Origin: Falciphora oryzae
Taxonomy: Eukaryota; Ascomycota; Sordariomycetes; Magnaporthales; Magnaporthaceae
Direction: 5' to 3'
NCBI GenBank assembly: GCA_000733355.1
Contig: JNVV01000011.1
Coordinates: forward strand, 901,073-965,072
Length of the DNA stretch: 64,000 bases
This document shows positions 11,780 to 22,743 of this stretch, one piece after another. The notes under the pieces were generated by a model, which saw only the letters and a program-made list of their open reading frames with translations, had not been told where the DNA came from and did no database searches. The number at the start of each line of letters is the position of its first letter. The stretch's first letter is position 1. The position numbers and the translations under genes were made by a program.

Positions 11780-12497
11780 GGTGACGAGGGGCCGTGGTTC
11801 ATTAAAAAGTGTCTATTCCGTGCAAAGACTGTCTCGTGAGCCAGCGACACCCACACTCACAAGCATCGCGGGTCCTGCGTGGGCCGTCTGTGTCTGTCCT
11901 TGCGGCCTCGTTTACAGAGTTGAATGCTCATGTTTCTTCGTCGCCAGCCGTGGCTCAGCATTGTCAGCCCCACCACTGCCGCAGTGCCGAGTACCGAGCC
12001 GTGGACGCATGCAGGCTCGTGCCTTTTTGGGCACGTGAGACCCAGGGGCCCCTTACTCCGGGAGCCCTGGCGCTTGGGCCGTGTGTTTCAAGGAGCTTCT
12101 TGCTGTGGCCACAGCGTCACGGGAGCCAATTGGCGCAACCGACCTTCCAGACAGCCGTGCCAGCAGAAAAGGGGTGGTGTGGCATTTTCCAAAGCTCGAC
12201 GCAAAAAAAGTGCTGGCCTTTGTTCACGCTCCCTTCTGCCCGTAGAGATATTGACGGCGCTTCGCTTCTTTTCCGCCCAACGCGAGTCGCTGGGGTTTCG
12301 TAATTGATTGATTTCATCCTTTTCATTCTTGTCGCTGTCATTCGGTCACGCCCAAGACGAGGTCCCCTGCCCAAAGCTTGCTTGCTGTTTTCTCATCCGT
12401 CATCACGACCATCGCCATCACCTAGCCACCTAGGTAGAGAAGAAAGCGAGAAAAGAAAACAAGCAGACCAGGCCAGACTCCTTCCGCCAACACCACG
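11780..12497. other. Divergent promoter region, transporter / SDR
   Basis: 718 bp between the two divergent ATGs. A CT-rich stretch precedes the SDR start. No specific site claimed. Confidence 0.5.
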
Positions 12498-13676
12498 ATG
12501 GACACGTACCGCCGTCCACCGCAGCGCGACTCGTGGTTCGCGCCGCTCTCGATCGATCTGATCCTCAAGGTGCTCTATGTCACCTTCTTCCACCCCTTCG
12601 TGGCCTGGATGGTGCCCCTCTGCTTCCGGGCCGAGCACATGGACTACAAGGCCCGGCCGATGGTGGTCTCCATGATCTACGCCAGTTTCATCACGCTGTG
12701 CTGGCTGTTTAGCGCCATCAACAAGCGCATCGCCTTTGGCATGCCGCGCGACGTTGACCTGTCGGACGAGGTTATTGTCATCACTGGCGGGTCCAGCGGT
12801 CTTGGTCTGCTGATCGCGCAGGTCTACGGCATGCGTGGTGCCAACGTCGCCGTGCTCGATGTCAAGGAGATGGAGAACGGCGAGTCGCGCGGCGTGAGCT
12901 TTTACCAGTGCGACGTTGCCGACAAGGCCGCCGTCGCCCGCGTCGCCGCCGAGATCGAGAGAGATGTACGTTACGAACTGGCCTTCTCCTCCCGCCGACT
13001 GCCCCTGATCATGCCCGGCTAACGGAGACTCTCTTTGGCACAGCTCGGCTCGCCTACGGTCCTGATCAACAACGCGGCCGTTGTCACCGGAAAGCCCCTG
13101 CTCGAGATGGAGATAGAGGAGGTTGAGCGTAGCATGTCGACGAACCTGCTGTCACACTTCTACACGCTCAAGACGTTCCTGCCCGCCATCATTCGGGGCG
13201 GCAGGGGCGGCACGGTGGTGACGGTATCGAGCGTCATCGGACAGCTGGGATCGGCGCGGCTGACCGACTACGCGGCAGCCAAGGGAGGACTGATCGCGCT
13301 GCACAAGTCGCTGACGGCGGAGCTGCGGCTCGCGCACCCGGAGATCCGCACCGTGCTGGTTACGCCCGGCCAGCTGAGCACGCCTCTCTTCTACGGCGTG
13401 CAGACACCAAACGCCTTTGTCGCGCCTGTGGTAGAGCCCGTCGAGGTGGCCAAGGAGATCATTGCGACCATCGACAACGGCAAGGCCGAGCACATCGGCA
13501 TGCCATTCTACGCGCGGTGGTGCGACTGGTACAACGTGCTCCCCGTCGGTGTGCAGCTGCTCGCCCGCCGCATCACTGGGATCGACAGGGCCATGGAGAC
13601 TTTTGTTGGTCGCGCGGGGTCCAAGCCTGACAGTGAGAAGAAGCGAGCGGGCGCAGGCTGTGTTGATCTGCTGTAA
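12498..13676 (+). CDS. Short-chain dehydrogenase/reductase, membrane-anchored
   Basis: Exons 12498-12965 and 13044-13676, intron GTACGT...CACAG in phase 0, about 366 residues. The N-terminus (roughly 20-75) has hydrophobic stretches around LILKVLYVTFFHPFVAWMV and VVSMIYASFITLCWLF that look like membrane anchors. The Rossmann fold follows: VIVITGGSSGLG is the TGxxxGxG cofactor motif, LINNAA the NNAG variant, VSSVIGQLG holds the catalytic Ser, and YAAAK the Tyr and Lys. The architecture matches SDR16C-like, retinol/lipid-dehydrogenase-type enzymes. The substrate is unknown. The catalytic set is complete, so it is probably active. Confidence 0.9.
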
Positions 13677-14781
13677 TATGAGAGGCGACCGGGCGGCGCC
13701 TTGGAGGCAGGGACAAAAGGGCAAGCCAGCAGCCAGTCGTCCTGCCTGCCACCCTTGGGGGATTGGGCGCACAAGGGGGCTTCCAATGTGCAATATGTGC
13801 AAACAGCCACAATATCACCTCTGCTAGGATGGCTAGATAGGCATGCACGCAATGCACACTGCTTAAACGACTGCAGCCTTGTCAGAAGGCGAGCAATTAA
13901 TCTTCTCCGAGGAAGAAGGGTAGCATGAAGAGAGCATGGACAGGGGAGGTGGGATGGTGTGGTGTCCCTGGTCTGTCTTCCCCACACGCGAGGCGGGCAT
14001 GCGATAAGCCTCGAGGCGGCCATTTCATGCCCGGGATACGACCCCACACGCTAGCTAGCAAAGGCGTTCTATCTGTTCAAGGTCGACTCAAGCCACGCGT
14101 CATGCAGCCGACTGACTGTCCGGCTGAAGAGGGGACAAAACTAAAAAGAGAAAGCGAGAAGAAAAAGCAAGGCTCGACGCACCCTGCAGTCCCCACCCCC
14201 ACCTGGCGAAAGGGCCAAATAGGACCCAACATCCTTATCTCTCGGTTTTACACGCCGTGGCCCCCACTGGCCTGGGCGATTCTACATGTCTCTATTCTTC
14301 ATTCTCTCGTTGCTTTGCCCCGATACGCCAACAGCCCGTTCATCCATCGAAGTAGCCGCATGCCAGCCCGGCTGGGCAGGTAGTTGGCTTACTTGGCGCC
14401 GTCCCATCCGTTATCTGTTAGCCTCGTGTATGAATATGCGCCCGGCCCCTTATGGTCTCGCGTCAGCTATGGGGGCCATGTCCACCGTCTGATCTCTCGC
14501 CGCTACGACTAGCCCAGCATCCCCGCCCGCCCTCGCGCCTATGCAATGGCTTGCGCTTGAGTGCCGCCAGTAACCACGTCAGCCGGACAGCTAGGACTCT
14601 AGATAAATATTTCAGTTAAGACTACGAGTCCCCTAGAGAAAGCAAGAAAGGAAAAGAGGGTCGCAAAAGCGGACGCGTCTTACCCCCCCTTTTTTTTTTT
14701 TTTTTTTTTAGCTCAGCCGTTGTCGCACGGGGCATTCGACTGCTAGGTTGGCCCCTGCCTGGGGAGACACGGCAACAGACC
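13677..14781. other. Intergenic, 1.1 kb
   Basis: SDR 3' flank and upstream region of the pseudokinase gene. Ends in a CCCC then T-run at about 14686-14709. No gene seen. Confidence 0.5.
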
Positions 14782-16860
14782 ATGTGGTGGGATGTATCCC
14801 GAATCCAGACTACTGTCACCAGGCAGTTTGTCTGCTCACACCTTCCCTCCGAGGACGCCGACCGGCTCGACCGGCTCGTGGGTTTTGGAGACGGCCTGAC
14901 TGACGGCACGTACTGGGAATGGATAGACGAGAAGGCCAAGCGCATCTTCCTCATCCTCCTGGACCTCGGCATCCCCGAACACATCTTTGCCATCATCGAC
15001 GGCTCGTGGGACGACAGCGACTTGCCCATCGCCCTGGACCAGGTCAGGCGCCTGGACTTGACGGGGCCGGCGAGAGACGAGCGCAAATTCTACAACCGAC
15101 AGTTCCATTACCTCCTCAGACCACTCCGCAAAGGGCACCATATCGTATATTCGGAGTCTGAGATTGTCCCGGTGGACCTCGTCGACCGGCGGACGGGGCT
15201 GACCCAAGGCGGTGGTGGCAGTAGCAGCGGCAGCGTCAGCAGCGGCCAAACGGTGGACAAGGTCACCCTGCTTGGGTTTCCCAACCACGTCTTATGCCGC
15301 AGGCGGATACCTATAGGGTCTGGACCGGGCTGCTTGGCGCATGAGGACTTCCAGGACGAGGCCAACCGGGTGCGCAACCTCTACAACGAGCACCTCGTAT
15401 CATACTTTGCCTCTTACGTGCACCATGGCTACGGCTACGTGCTCTTTACGCCGGCGAGCGACGCAAGCCTCAAAACGATGCTGGCGGCGACGCCGGCTTC
15501 GTTCAAGGTGCTAGACAAGGAGGCGCGGCAGGAGCTGGTGATGAACTGGATACACTGCCTCGTCGACACGCTCTGCTATATCCACAGCCGGGGCCTGTCA
15601 CACGGCAATATCAGGCCGTCCAAGGTGCTGCTCAACAGCGACAACCACATCTTCTTCTCCGATTTCACGCGGCTCGACGCCGAGCTGCTGGCCGGAGCGT
15701 CGGACCAGGCCCGCGGCAGCTTCGACAAGGAGGCATACGATTACGCCGCGCCAGAGCAGTGGTTTCGCCCCAGCTCATCGCTCGGGCCGGGCGGGGTGGT
15801 GGTGCGCAGGGGCACCCTGACTTCGACCGCAGGTTCTGGTTCTGGTTCTGGTTCCGGCGCAGCCGACGCGGCCGAGCCCGAGGCCTTCTCCATCAGCCGC
15901 AGCGGACCCCAAGGGCATCAGGGTGCGCCCAGCCTGGCAGCCATGATGCAGGCGCCGACCCCACACCTCAACCCACACCTCAACCCACAGGCGGCCGACG
16001 TCTTCTCACTCGGCTGCGTCATCCTCGAGCTGCTCGGGTTCCTGATGAAGCGGCCGGCGCGGGCGTTTGCGGCGCACCGGGGGGCCAAGCACAAGCTAGC
16101 CGGGCGCGGCGGGGCGGTGCTCGACTCGTCCTTCCACCGGAACCTGGGCCAGGTCGAGAACTGGATGACGGCGCTGGGCAAGGAGGCGAGGAAAAAGGAC
16201 GCGCGTGTGTTCCGGGGGGTGACTCCGATGCTGCGAGTGGTGGAGCGTATGCTGGCGCTGCACTCGTCGGAGCGGCCGCCGGTGCATGATGTGCAGGCAC
16301 GCATGTATTGGATCCTGACCGAGGCCTGCGGCATCGGCGAGCCGCATTGCGTGCACGCGCCGTACCGGGCCTACAGCATCAGCGGCAGTCTTAAAATGGC
16401 CGCGATGCGGGCGGGGCCACCGGGCGGCGAGGCTGGCGGCAACGACGACCTCGACGACGACCTCATCTCGATCGCCATGTCGAAGCGCAGCAGCGGCGGC
16501 GGCGGCAGGCCATCATCCAGGTCTGTGGGCGCGGGCGCGAGCAGCCCTGGTGGCCTCAGGGACGGGCAAGAGGCGCCGTTGGTGACCTCGCCGGCGTCGT
16601 ATTCGCCGAGTCCGGAACGACGGCAAGAAAGGCCGCCGCCTCCACCGCCGCCGTCGCCGCAGCCCTTGGGGCTGGCAAGCGGGCCGCAGGCGATCCGCAA
16701 TCCGCAGATCAGAGATAAGGTGAGGTCGCAGTCCGCTTGGCAGACCCCTCCACCGTTTGCAGGTATGGTTTTTGGCGCAACCGCCCCTTTTGCTTGTTCT
16801 CCACCGCTCATGCTCATGTGTATGATCGAGGCTAGCCTGGCTGACATTTTAGTTGTGTAG
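14782..16860 (+). CDS. Predicted pseudokinase, protein-kinase-like fold
   Basis: The frame runs from ATG 14782 to TAG 16860. An intron at 16763-16852 (GTATGG donor, CTGAC branch, TTTTAG acceptor) would leave a last exon of 8 bases, TTGTGTAG, ending the protein ...PPFAVV at the same stop; spliced, it is about 662 residues. The first 130 residues (VTRQFVCSHLP, GTYWEWIDEKAKRIFLILLDLG) are a conserved fungal extension. The kinase-like part has HGNIRPSKVL where kinases have HRDxKPxN, and SDFTRL where they have DFG. The catalytic Asp, its Lys and the DFG Gly are therefore replaced, and I found no VAIK-type Lys. APEQW (APE motif) is kept. The C-terminal third is Gly/Ser/Pro-rich. It is probably non-catalytic; role unknown. 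Confidence 0.82.
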   Translation: MWWDVSRIQTTVTRQFVCSHLPSEDADRLDRLVGFGDGLTDGTYWEWIDEKAKRIFLILLDLGIPEHIFAIIDGSWDDSDLPIALDQVRRLDLTGPARDERKFYNRQFHYLLRPLRKGHHIVYSESEIVPVDLVDRRTGLTQGGGGSSSGSVSSGQTVDKVTLLGFPNHVLCRRRIPIGSGPGCLAHEDFQDEANRVRNLYNEHLVSYFASYVHHGYGYVLFTPASDASLKTMLAATPASFKVLDKEARQELVMNWIHCLVDTLCYIHSRGLSHGNIRPSKVLLNSDNHIFFSDFTRLDAELLAGASDQARGSFDKEAYDYAAPEQWFRPSSSLGPGGVVVRRGTLTSTAGSGSGSGSGAADAAEPEAFSISRSGPQGHQGAPSLAAMMQAPTPHLNPHLNPQAADVFSLGCVILELLGFLMKRPARAFAAHRGAKHKLAGRGGAVLDSSFHRNLGQVENWMTALGKEARKKDARVFRGVTPMLRVVERMLALHSSERPPVHDVQARMYWILTEACGIGEPHCVHAPYRAYSISGSLKMAAMRAGPPGGEAGGNDDLDDDLISIAMSKRSSGGGGRPSSRSVGAGASSPGGLRDGQEAPLVTSPASYSPSPERRQERPPPPPPPSPQPLGLASGPQAIRNPQIRDKVRSQSAWQTPPPFAGMVFGATAPFACSPPLMLMCMIEASLADILVV

Positions 16861-17903
16861 CAAACGTGAGCGTGTGATGTGGCTTTTGTTATTCTTGCCC
16901 TGTGGCCTTTCCCTTCTCGCTTTTGTCGTTATTGTCTCTGCGAAGCGCTGCTTGACGGGTTTCTCCTTTTCCCTGCCTCTTTCGAGATACCACGCCATCT
17001 TTTTTTTCCCGCTCGTGTAGTACACAATCCCACTGCTGTCCTTTTTGTGTGACACACCCTCTGGCTGGCGCCTTCAAAAAGGCAAGTGGGAAGTGGACGA
17101 GGACTAAATCACAATTTTGCCAACCCAAAAATTTACCATATCAAGGGCACGTTCCGAAAAGGAATCGCGATTTGGAGTACTCTCCTCCATCCGCGTTCTT
17201 GCATCCTCCACCCACCTGAAAACAAGAGCAGATTGCCATATTCGGACAGGAGCTGCGTCACATGTGGTGTGGCCTGGCTGCGTTAAAAAGCTTCAGTCAA
17301 CCAGTCTCGTTCGCTGTTGTTGTTATTATTGTTTTAGCCGCCTGCGGCTTCGCAGCCTGCCGACACTCTCCAATGCTAAGCGGCCGCACTAAGCATGTAG
17401 GTACCTGGTCCTGCTGCTGCTGTCCATCGTCGTGTGTGAGAGGTAGGTAGGACGTGGATACCCGCCTATCCGCGTCCTCTAGAGAGGAAATCAAAAGGGA
17501 AGACGAAATAAAGTGATCCCGGGACAGTGACCCACCCCTGACTCTCCTTTGTCACTTTCCCCGTCTCCTTCCAATCTCTCCTCTCTCTGTTTCCGGCCGA
17601 GGGCGTCGTCTGTCGTGCGAGGCTGCAACACCGGCCCCGGTCTATCGGCCGTTGTTCCAGCCCAACTTCCCGTCCCCGTGCTCCCGTATCCATAGGGAGG
17701 ACGAGGTTTTCCTATTATGGGAGGAGGCGGACACCCAATATACAAACAAACACACGCCCCCACACGCAAGCAAAGCTTGACGAGGCCTCCCTCCGGCCAC
17801 CGGCCTTTTCCGTGTTTGCACTTCTCCCCTCTCCTTCTCTACACAGATACTGCCATAGAATAGTCACGCCAAGCCTTCATTCAGAGAGCTCCCGCACATC
17901 ACC
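16861..17903. other. Intergenic, 1.0 kb
   Basis: Pseudokinase 3' flank and GH72 promoter. The last 350 bases before the GH72 ATG are C/T-rich, usual for strongly expressed fungal genes. No gene seen. Confidence 0.5.
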
Positions 17904-19259
17904 ATGTGGTTGTCTTGGCTCGCCGTGTTCTTGGCCAGCCTCGCCACGGCTGGTGCGATGCCCACCATAACTGCCTACGGGAACAAGTTTTTCACCAGCG
18001 AGGGCAGGCAGTTTATCATGAGAGGTAAGTACCTATGCTCCTGGGGCCCGGCTGCACCCACATTCCGGAACTAACTCGTCCGTTCCAGGCGTCGCTTATC
18101 AGTTGACTGAGGACGACCCGCTGGCCGACCCGGAGCAGTGCCGCCTGGACGCGCAGCTGATGCAAACGTTGGGCGCAAATGTGATTCGAGTATATCACGT
18201 CGACCCGGCCGCCGACCACAAAGAATGCATGTCCGCGTTTGCCAAGGCCGGCATTTATACCTTGATCGACTTGGACACCTTCTCGACGTATGTACTCCCC
18301 AACAGCCCCTCGTGGACCCAGGAGCAATACCGGAGCTATGCAGCCGTCATGGATGCCTTTTCGAGCTTCGACAACTCGCTGGGCTTCTTTGTCGGCAACG
18401 AGATAATCTCCATCGACAACCAGTCGCTGGCGGCGCCCTTCATCAAGGCGGCTGCGCGGGACATGAAGGCCTACCGCGACTCCAAGGGGTACCGCAAGTT
18501 CCCCATTGGCTACTCGGCCGCCGACATCGCCGAGCTGCGGCCCATGCTGCAGGACTATCTCACCTGCGGCGGCAACGCTTCGCAGAACGTTGACTTCTTT
18601 GCCCTGAACTCGTATTCGTGGTGCGACCCCTCAAACTACGCCCAGTCCGGGTACGCGAGCCTCCAGGCCCAGGCAAAGGACTTCCCTGTCCCCATCTTCT
18701 TCTCCGAGACGGGCTGCAACGTGTCCGGCCCGCGCCTGTTCGATGACCAGCAGGCCATCCTCGGGCCCGACATGATCCGGGACTGGAGCGGATCGCTCGT
18801 GTACGAATGGATACAGGAGCAGAACCACTATGGCTTGATCAGCTACGGCCCGCCCACCGACCCCAGCATCGTCGCGACCAACATCAAGGGGGGCTTTACC
18901 CGTAAAGGCACCCCCACCCCCGTCGTGCCCGACTTTGCCAACCTCAAGTCGCAGTGGGGCCGCATCCCGACCGCCACGGGCGTCTCGCGCTCCGACTACA
19001 CCCCCTCCCCCTCCACCCCCCCTGTCCCGCCTCGACGCAGGGTGGGTGGCTGGTTAACGGCAATGTGGCTTTGCCGGCCCTGGGCGAGTCCTTCAGGGGC
19101 ACCTTCACGCCTGCGCCGACCGCACAGCCGAGCCCGGACCCTGCCCCGGCGCCTTCCACAACGTCTACCCGAGGCGGCGCTGCCTCCCCGCTCAGAGAGT
19201 TTACCGGCATGACCACCGCCCCCGTCGCCCTCATGCTGTTCTTTGTCCTGTGGGGTTGA
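17904..19259 (+). CDS. GPI-anchored beta-1,3-glucanosyltransferase, GH72, with a frameshift
   Basis: Exon 17904-18024, intron GTAAGT...CCAG, then from 18089. It begins with a signal peptide (MWLSWLAVFLASLATAGA). The GH72 domain follows: FIMRGVAYQL, NVIRVYHVDP, FVGNEI with the acid/base Glu and FFSETGCN with the nucleophile Glu. These enzymes cut and rejoin beta-1,3-glucan chains in the cell wall. There is no Cys-rich X8 module. After SDYTPSPST the frame runs on into a non-homologous tail, while the expected CPASTQGGWLVNGN continuation lies in another frame. The switch falls at a run of seven C near 19016-19022, as if one C were missing. The second frame ends at 19259 with a Ser/Thr/Pro linker and a hydrophobic GPI-signal-like tail. 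A sequencing error is likely; a 60-bp intron with a poor donor is the alternative. Confidence 0.85.
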
Positions 19260-20140
19260 ACGGGACTATGGTTTCTTTTCTTCCCTGCTTTTTAACTGCT
19301 GCAATGAACTTCGAGACGTTCTTTTTTCTGAACGAGGTTAAAGGAGTTCAGGGCCGTGGTAGATGTACTTGGTTGCGTGCTTGGATCAAACACGGCCTCT
19401 CTGGGCTTGGAGGGATGTGCTGGCGTCAATCGTCTGACCTAGCTTCTGGTTATGGGGACTTCTAACGATATGGGGTCTCGAGGGCGCTTGAGTTGGTCCG
19501 ATCCAAGGCCTGCCTGTCTTATTTATGCTTGTTTCTAGCTCAACGTAGGTATGGCATCGATACGGCGTTGTGGGAGCGTCATGATAATGAGGTACTTGGG
19601 TAACAGGGGGATACCTGAGAGGTACTTAGGAAGATGGCATCTAAACAAGTGAATCCCTCTTGCCGGAAGGATCCGAGTTATCACGCAGAGTGTGTGACCA
19701 TGGCCCCAAGAGGGACAGAATAGCGGCCATACAAACTGGCCAGATATGGCAGGCAAGGTCTACTAGACTTTCCAAGAGTGTGACCACGGATTATTGACAT
19801 ATGCGAGGCAACACTGGCAAATACGAGTACCAAGCACCAAGATCGGATGAGCCACGCGGGAGGCAGCACAATCATACCAAGCCAGACACACTGTGCCGAT
19901 ATATATACATATATAGACTTAGGCAAGTATGTATCGACTACATAGACAACCCAATTATTTTTGAATGCATCCTGCTAACCCCTGATCGAAAGGACGGTAA
20001 GGGAAGATAACGAAAACGCCAAGCAATGCAGTAATGAAGAAATTGGAAAGCCGACCACACCAGATAAAGACATCCCATAGGGCCAACCAGCACAGCCACG
20101 AGTTTCTCGTCCCATGTGGCTTGGCCCAAACCGCACCTAC
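19260..20140. other. Intergenic, convergent 3' ends
   Basis: Between GH72 (+) and SOF1 (-). Contains several GGTACYT motifs near 19590-19630; no gene. Confidence 0.5.
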
Positions 20141-22006
20141 TCACTTTTCCTTTGCCAATATCATCTTTTCTCTCTCGGCCTTCCTCTTCTCGAACTTCTT
20201 CTTGGAATGCTTCCGCTCGTTCTCCTCCCTTCGCTTGATGGCCTTGAGCTCCTCGTCCTTGATCTCGGCTGCCTTCTTGACCACCCTGGGAATGTGACGA
20301 TGGTTCTTGATGCGCCGTATGTCGGGCATGTGAGCGAATCGCGCGCTGAGGGCCTCGTTGTACTCCTCCGCCTGGCGCTGCCTCGCCGACTTGATACCCT
20401 CCCTCCTCGATGCCTTGGCCCTCCAGAGACGAACATTGCCGTCGTCGGAGCCGCTGAGCACGTACTTGTTGTCCGGCGTCCACACAGCCGAAAACACTCT
20501 CTGCATCCTCTTAGCTGGGGATTAGGGATTGTAGGTTAGCTTTTTGACTCTGTCGCAAGCCCTCATACCTGCCCCTCCTTGCCCAAGGGGTGGCTTACTG
20601 TGGTAAATATCAACGGAATGGCCCTTGTCCTTCCTCCAGAGCCTTATTGTGCGGTCGTAGGATGCTAGGTGCGCATGTGTCAGTCATCAATTTCCTTGAG
20701 CAAGACGCGAGCGGTCTAGTCAGCTTACCCGAAACAAGCTCTTCACCGTTGGGAGAAAACTGCACGTCCATGACGGCAGCAACATGGCCCTTCAGTACGT
20801 TCAAGGCGCGATCGATCTTGCGCATGTCAAATCTGCGGAAACGGTACAGGGTGCGACGGATGTGTCAGCAGGGGTCCTTGCCAACCAGGGAGAGAACCGG
20901 CGATCAGGGGCACGAGAAAAAAAAAAGGGGGGGTTGACGCACATGTAGATGTTGTGGTCCTCGCTAGCCACAGCAAAGTTAAATGCCTCCATGGGGTTCC
21001 AAGCGAACTTGTTGGAGGTAAAGTTGAGGACAGTCTTGTGCAGCGGCATCGAAGTGCGGAGATCGTACCTAGAGCGCTCGAGGGTCAGCTGCCTGTTTTT
21101 GTCAGGCTCCGCCGTACTTCTTTGTTACTTACAGAACGATGCCACGATCCGAGGCGCACGACCCGAGGATGGACTGCTCCACCTGGTTGAATGCGACGGA
21201 GTTGATAGTGTCGGTAGATGTGGGCCAGCGCAGGACCTCGGGGGCGGTGCTGTGGCGTTCCAGATCGTAGATCGAGATGACACCAGACGATGCAGCGAAC
21301 GAGTTGCGCGATCGGTGGTGGGAGATGGACGTGAACGCGTTGGCGCCCAGCCAGGTGGAGAGAGGAGCCGAGTTGGGGGCTTGTTCGGGGGAGAAGAGCT
21401 TGATTGTGCGATCGGCCGCGCAGGTCAGAAGCTTCTGGTCCTTGGTGAAGCAGAGGCCTCTGACTATGTTCTCGTGTGCGGTGGTGTGCCACTGGAGCGG
21501 GCCGCCGTGTTAGTGGCGTCTTCGGTGTCCGCGCGTGGAGGAGATATGAGGGGGTACTGACGGCTTCCTCGCGGCTGGTCAGGTCCCAGATCTTCACAAC
21601 GCCGTCGGCGCTCCCCGACGCCACTCGCGAGAGGGATTCGGGGTCCATTGTCATGGAGAAGACCGAGTCGACATGGCCCTTGCCCAGCTGGCAGATAAAA
21701 GGGGCGGCGAACATGCTATGCACATGTCCATAATCAGCATCGACTGGCCGAAGACCAGCATGGGAAGGGGGGCTGGACGGACCGCTCCAGCTTGACAGCA
21801 TTGAGGGCACGCTGGTATTCCCTGGCCCTCTCGAAAGGGTGGAGGGCTGGGTCGACGTTCTTGGGCTTCCTGGCGACGTCGGAGCCCGCAGGCTGCTGGG
21901 GAGCCCGGCTCAGTCTGCGGTGGTGTGTCGCGAGGACATTGGCGGTTGGTTAGCAGGCGAACAAGAGCAGCCGCGGCGCGGGAGAGGCTCACGCTTTAAT
22001 CTTCAT
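20141..22006 (-). CDS. SOF1: U3 snoRNP WD-repeat protein Sof1 (DCAF13)
   Basis: Eight exons: 22006-21993, 21914-21783, 21715-21562, 21491-21133, 21068-20943, 20832-20729, 20664-20599 and 20514-20141. All phases agree and give 442 residues, the usual Sof1 length. Exon 1 codes only MKIKA. WD repeats run from about residue 60 to 340, with FICQLGKGHVDSVFSM, VKIWDL, LFSPEQAPNSAPLSTWLG, VLKGHVAAVMDVQFSP, SYDRTIRLW and VLSGSDDGNVRLW. The C-terminal Sof1 domain (KASRREGIKSARQ..., HIPRVVKKAAEIK) ends in a Lys/Glu-rich helix. Sof1 is a nucleolar component of the small-subunit processome needed for 18S rRNA maturation. It shares its upstream region with RPN6. Confidence 0.95.
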
Positions 22007-22743
22007 CGTTCTGCTGTGCTTTGTAGCTCTGTGTGAAGCAGCGGGGGCGTTAAGGCAGCAGACTTTTTGTCCAGCGACATTTGGTCGATAGGAAGCCCCG
22101 CCGCTGCGACGGATGGCTGCAGCAGGGGTGTGCTTCCAGGGGAGCGTCGCGTCCCTGCTCGCATGCGGTTCCACAGTTGCCAAAATTTTGGCGGTCAGCA
22201 AAATTCTGCCATGCCTACCGCCGGAGGAGTCGCAGCAGCCAGCATGGAGGCAGGGGCAAGGTTTATCCGGCCGGACCAGCCTACCTAGGTTGCCACTGAT
22301 CGCCTATCGCTTATTGCTGCAGCGCAGGTGCCCTAGCACGAGGCGCCGTCGCCTTGGCGCTTTCGTGTGCGGCTGCAACCTACTACCAGTTGGAGAGCTC
22401 TACCCGGAATTGAGCTCAACACCGACCGCCACCACGGCCACCACCATCGGCAACGTCCTGTCCCTAGCAAAGCCCAGCAAAACAGCGACAAGGCCGCGCA
22501 GCCCACGGCAACGCAGCCTCGCCCAGACATAATCGACTCCGACTGAAGCTCAACTGCCACCGACGACCGCCGCCCGCCCAAGCAACGCCGGCGCACACGC
22601 ACTCGCCCTCGCCAGTATCCTTCGGCCCTGCCCATCGACAGCAAAACCCAGCGGGCTCTCGCCGCAGTCCTGGTCCGGCCCAGAATACCAACCGCCTTGC
22701 GGGCTCGACATCGGCCGTTATAGACACCTGATCTCCTTCAAAT
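22007..22743. other. Divergent promoter, SOF1 / RPN6
   Basis: 737 bp between two housekeeping start codons; carries the palindrome listed separately. Confidence 0.6.
22179..22192. promoter_or_regulatory. Perfect 14-bp palindrome GCCAAAATTTTGGC
   Basis: A perfect dyad in the shared SOF1/RPN6 promoter, followed 7 bases later by a similar GCAAAATTCTGCC. It could be a factor-binding dyad; no factor is assigned. Confidence 0.35.

Noticed and set aside
5819..19259. A secondary-metabolite cluster (two MFS transporters, SDR, kinase-like, glucanosyltransferase)
   Set aside because: No backbone synthase, no cluster regulator, and the genes are ordinary, separately promoted ones.
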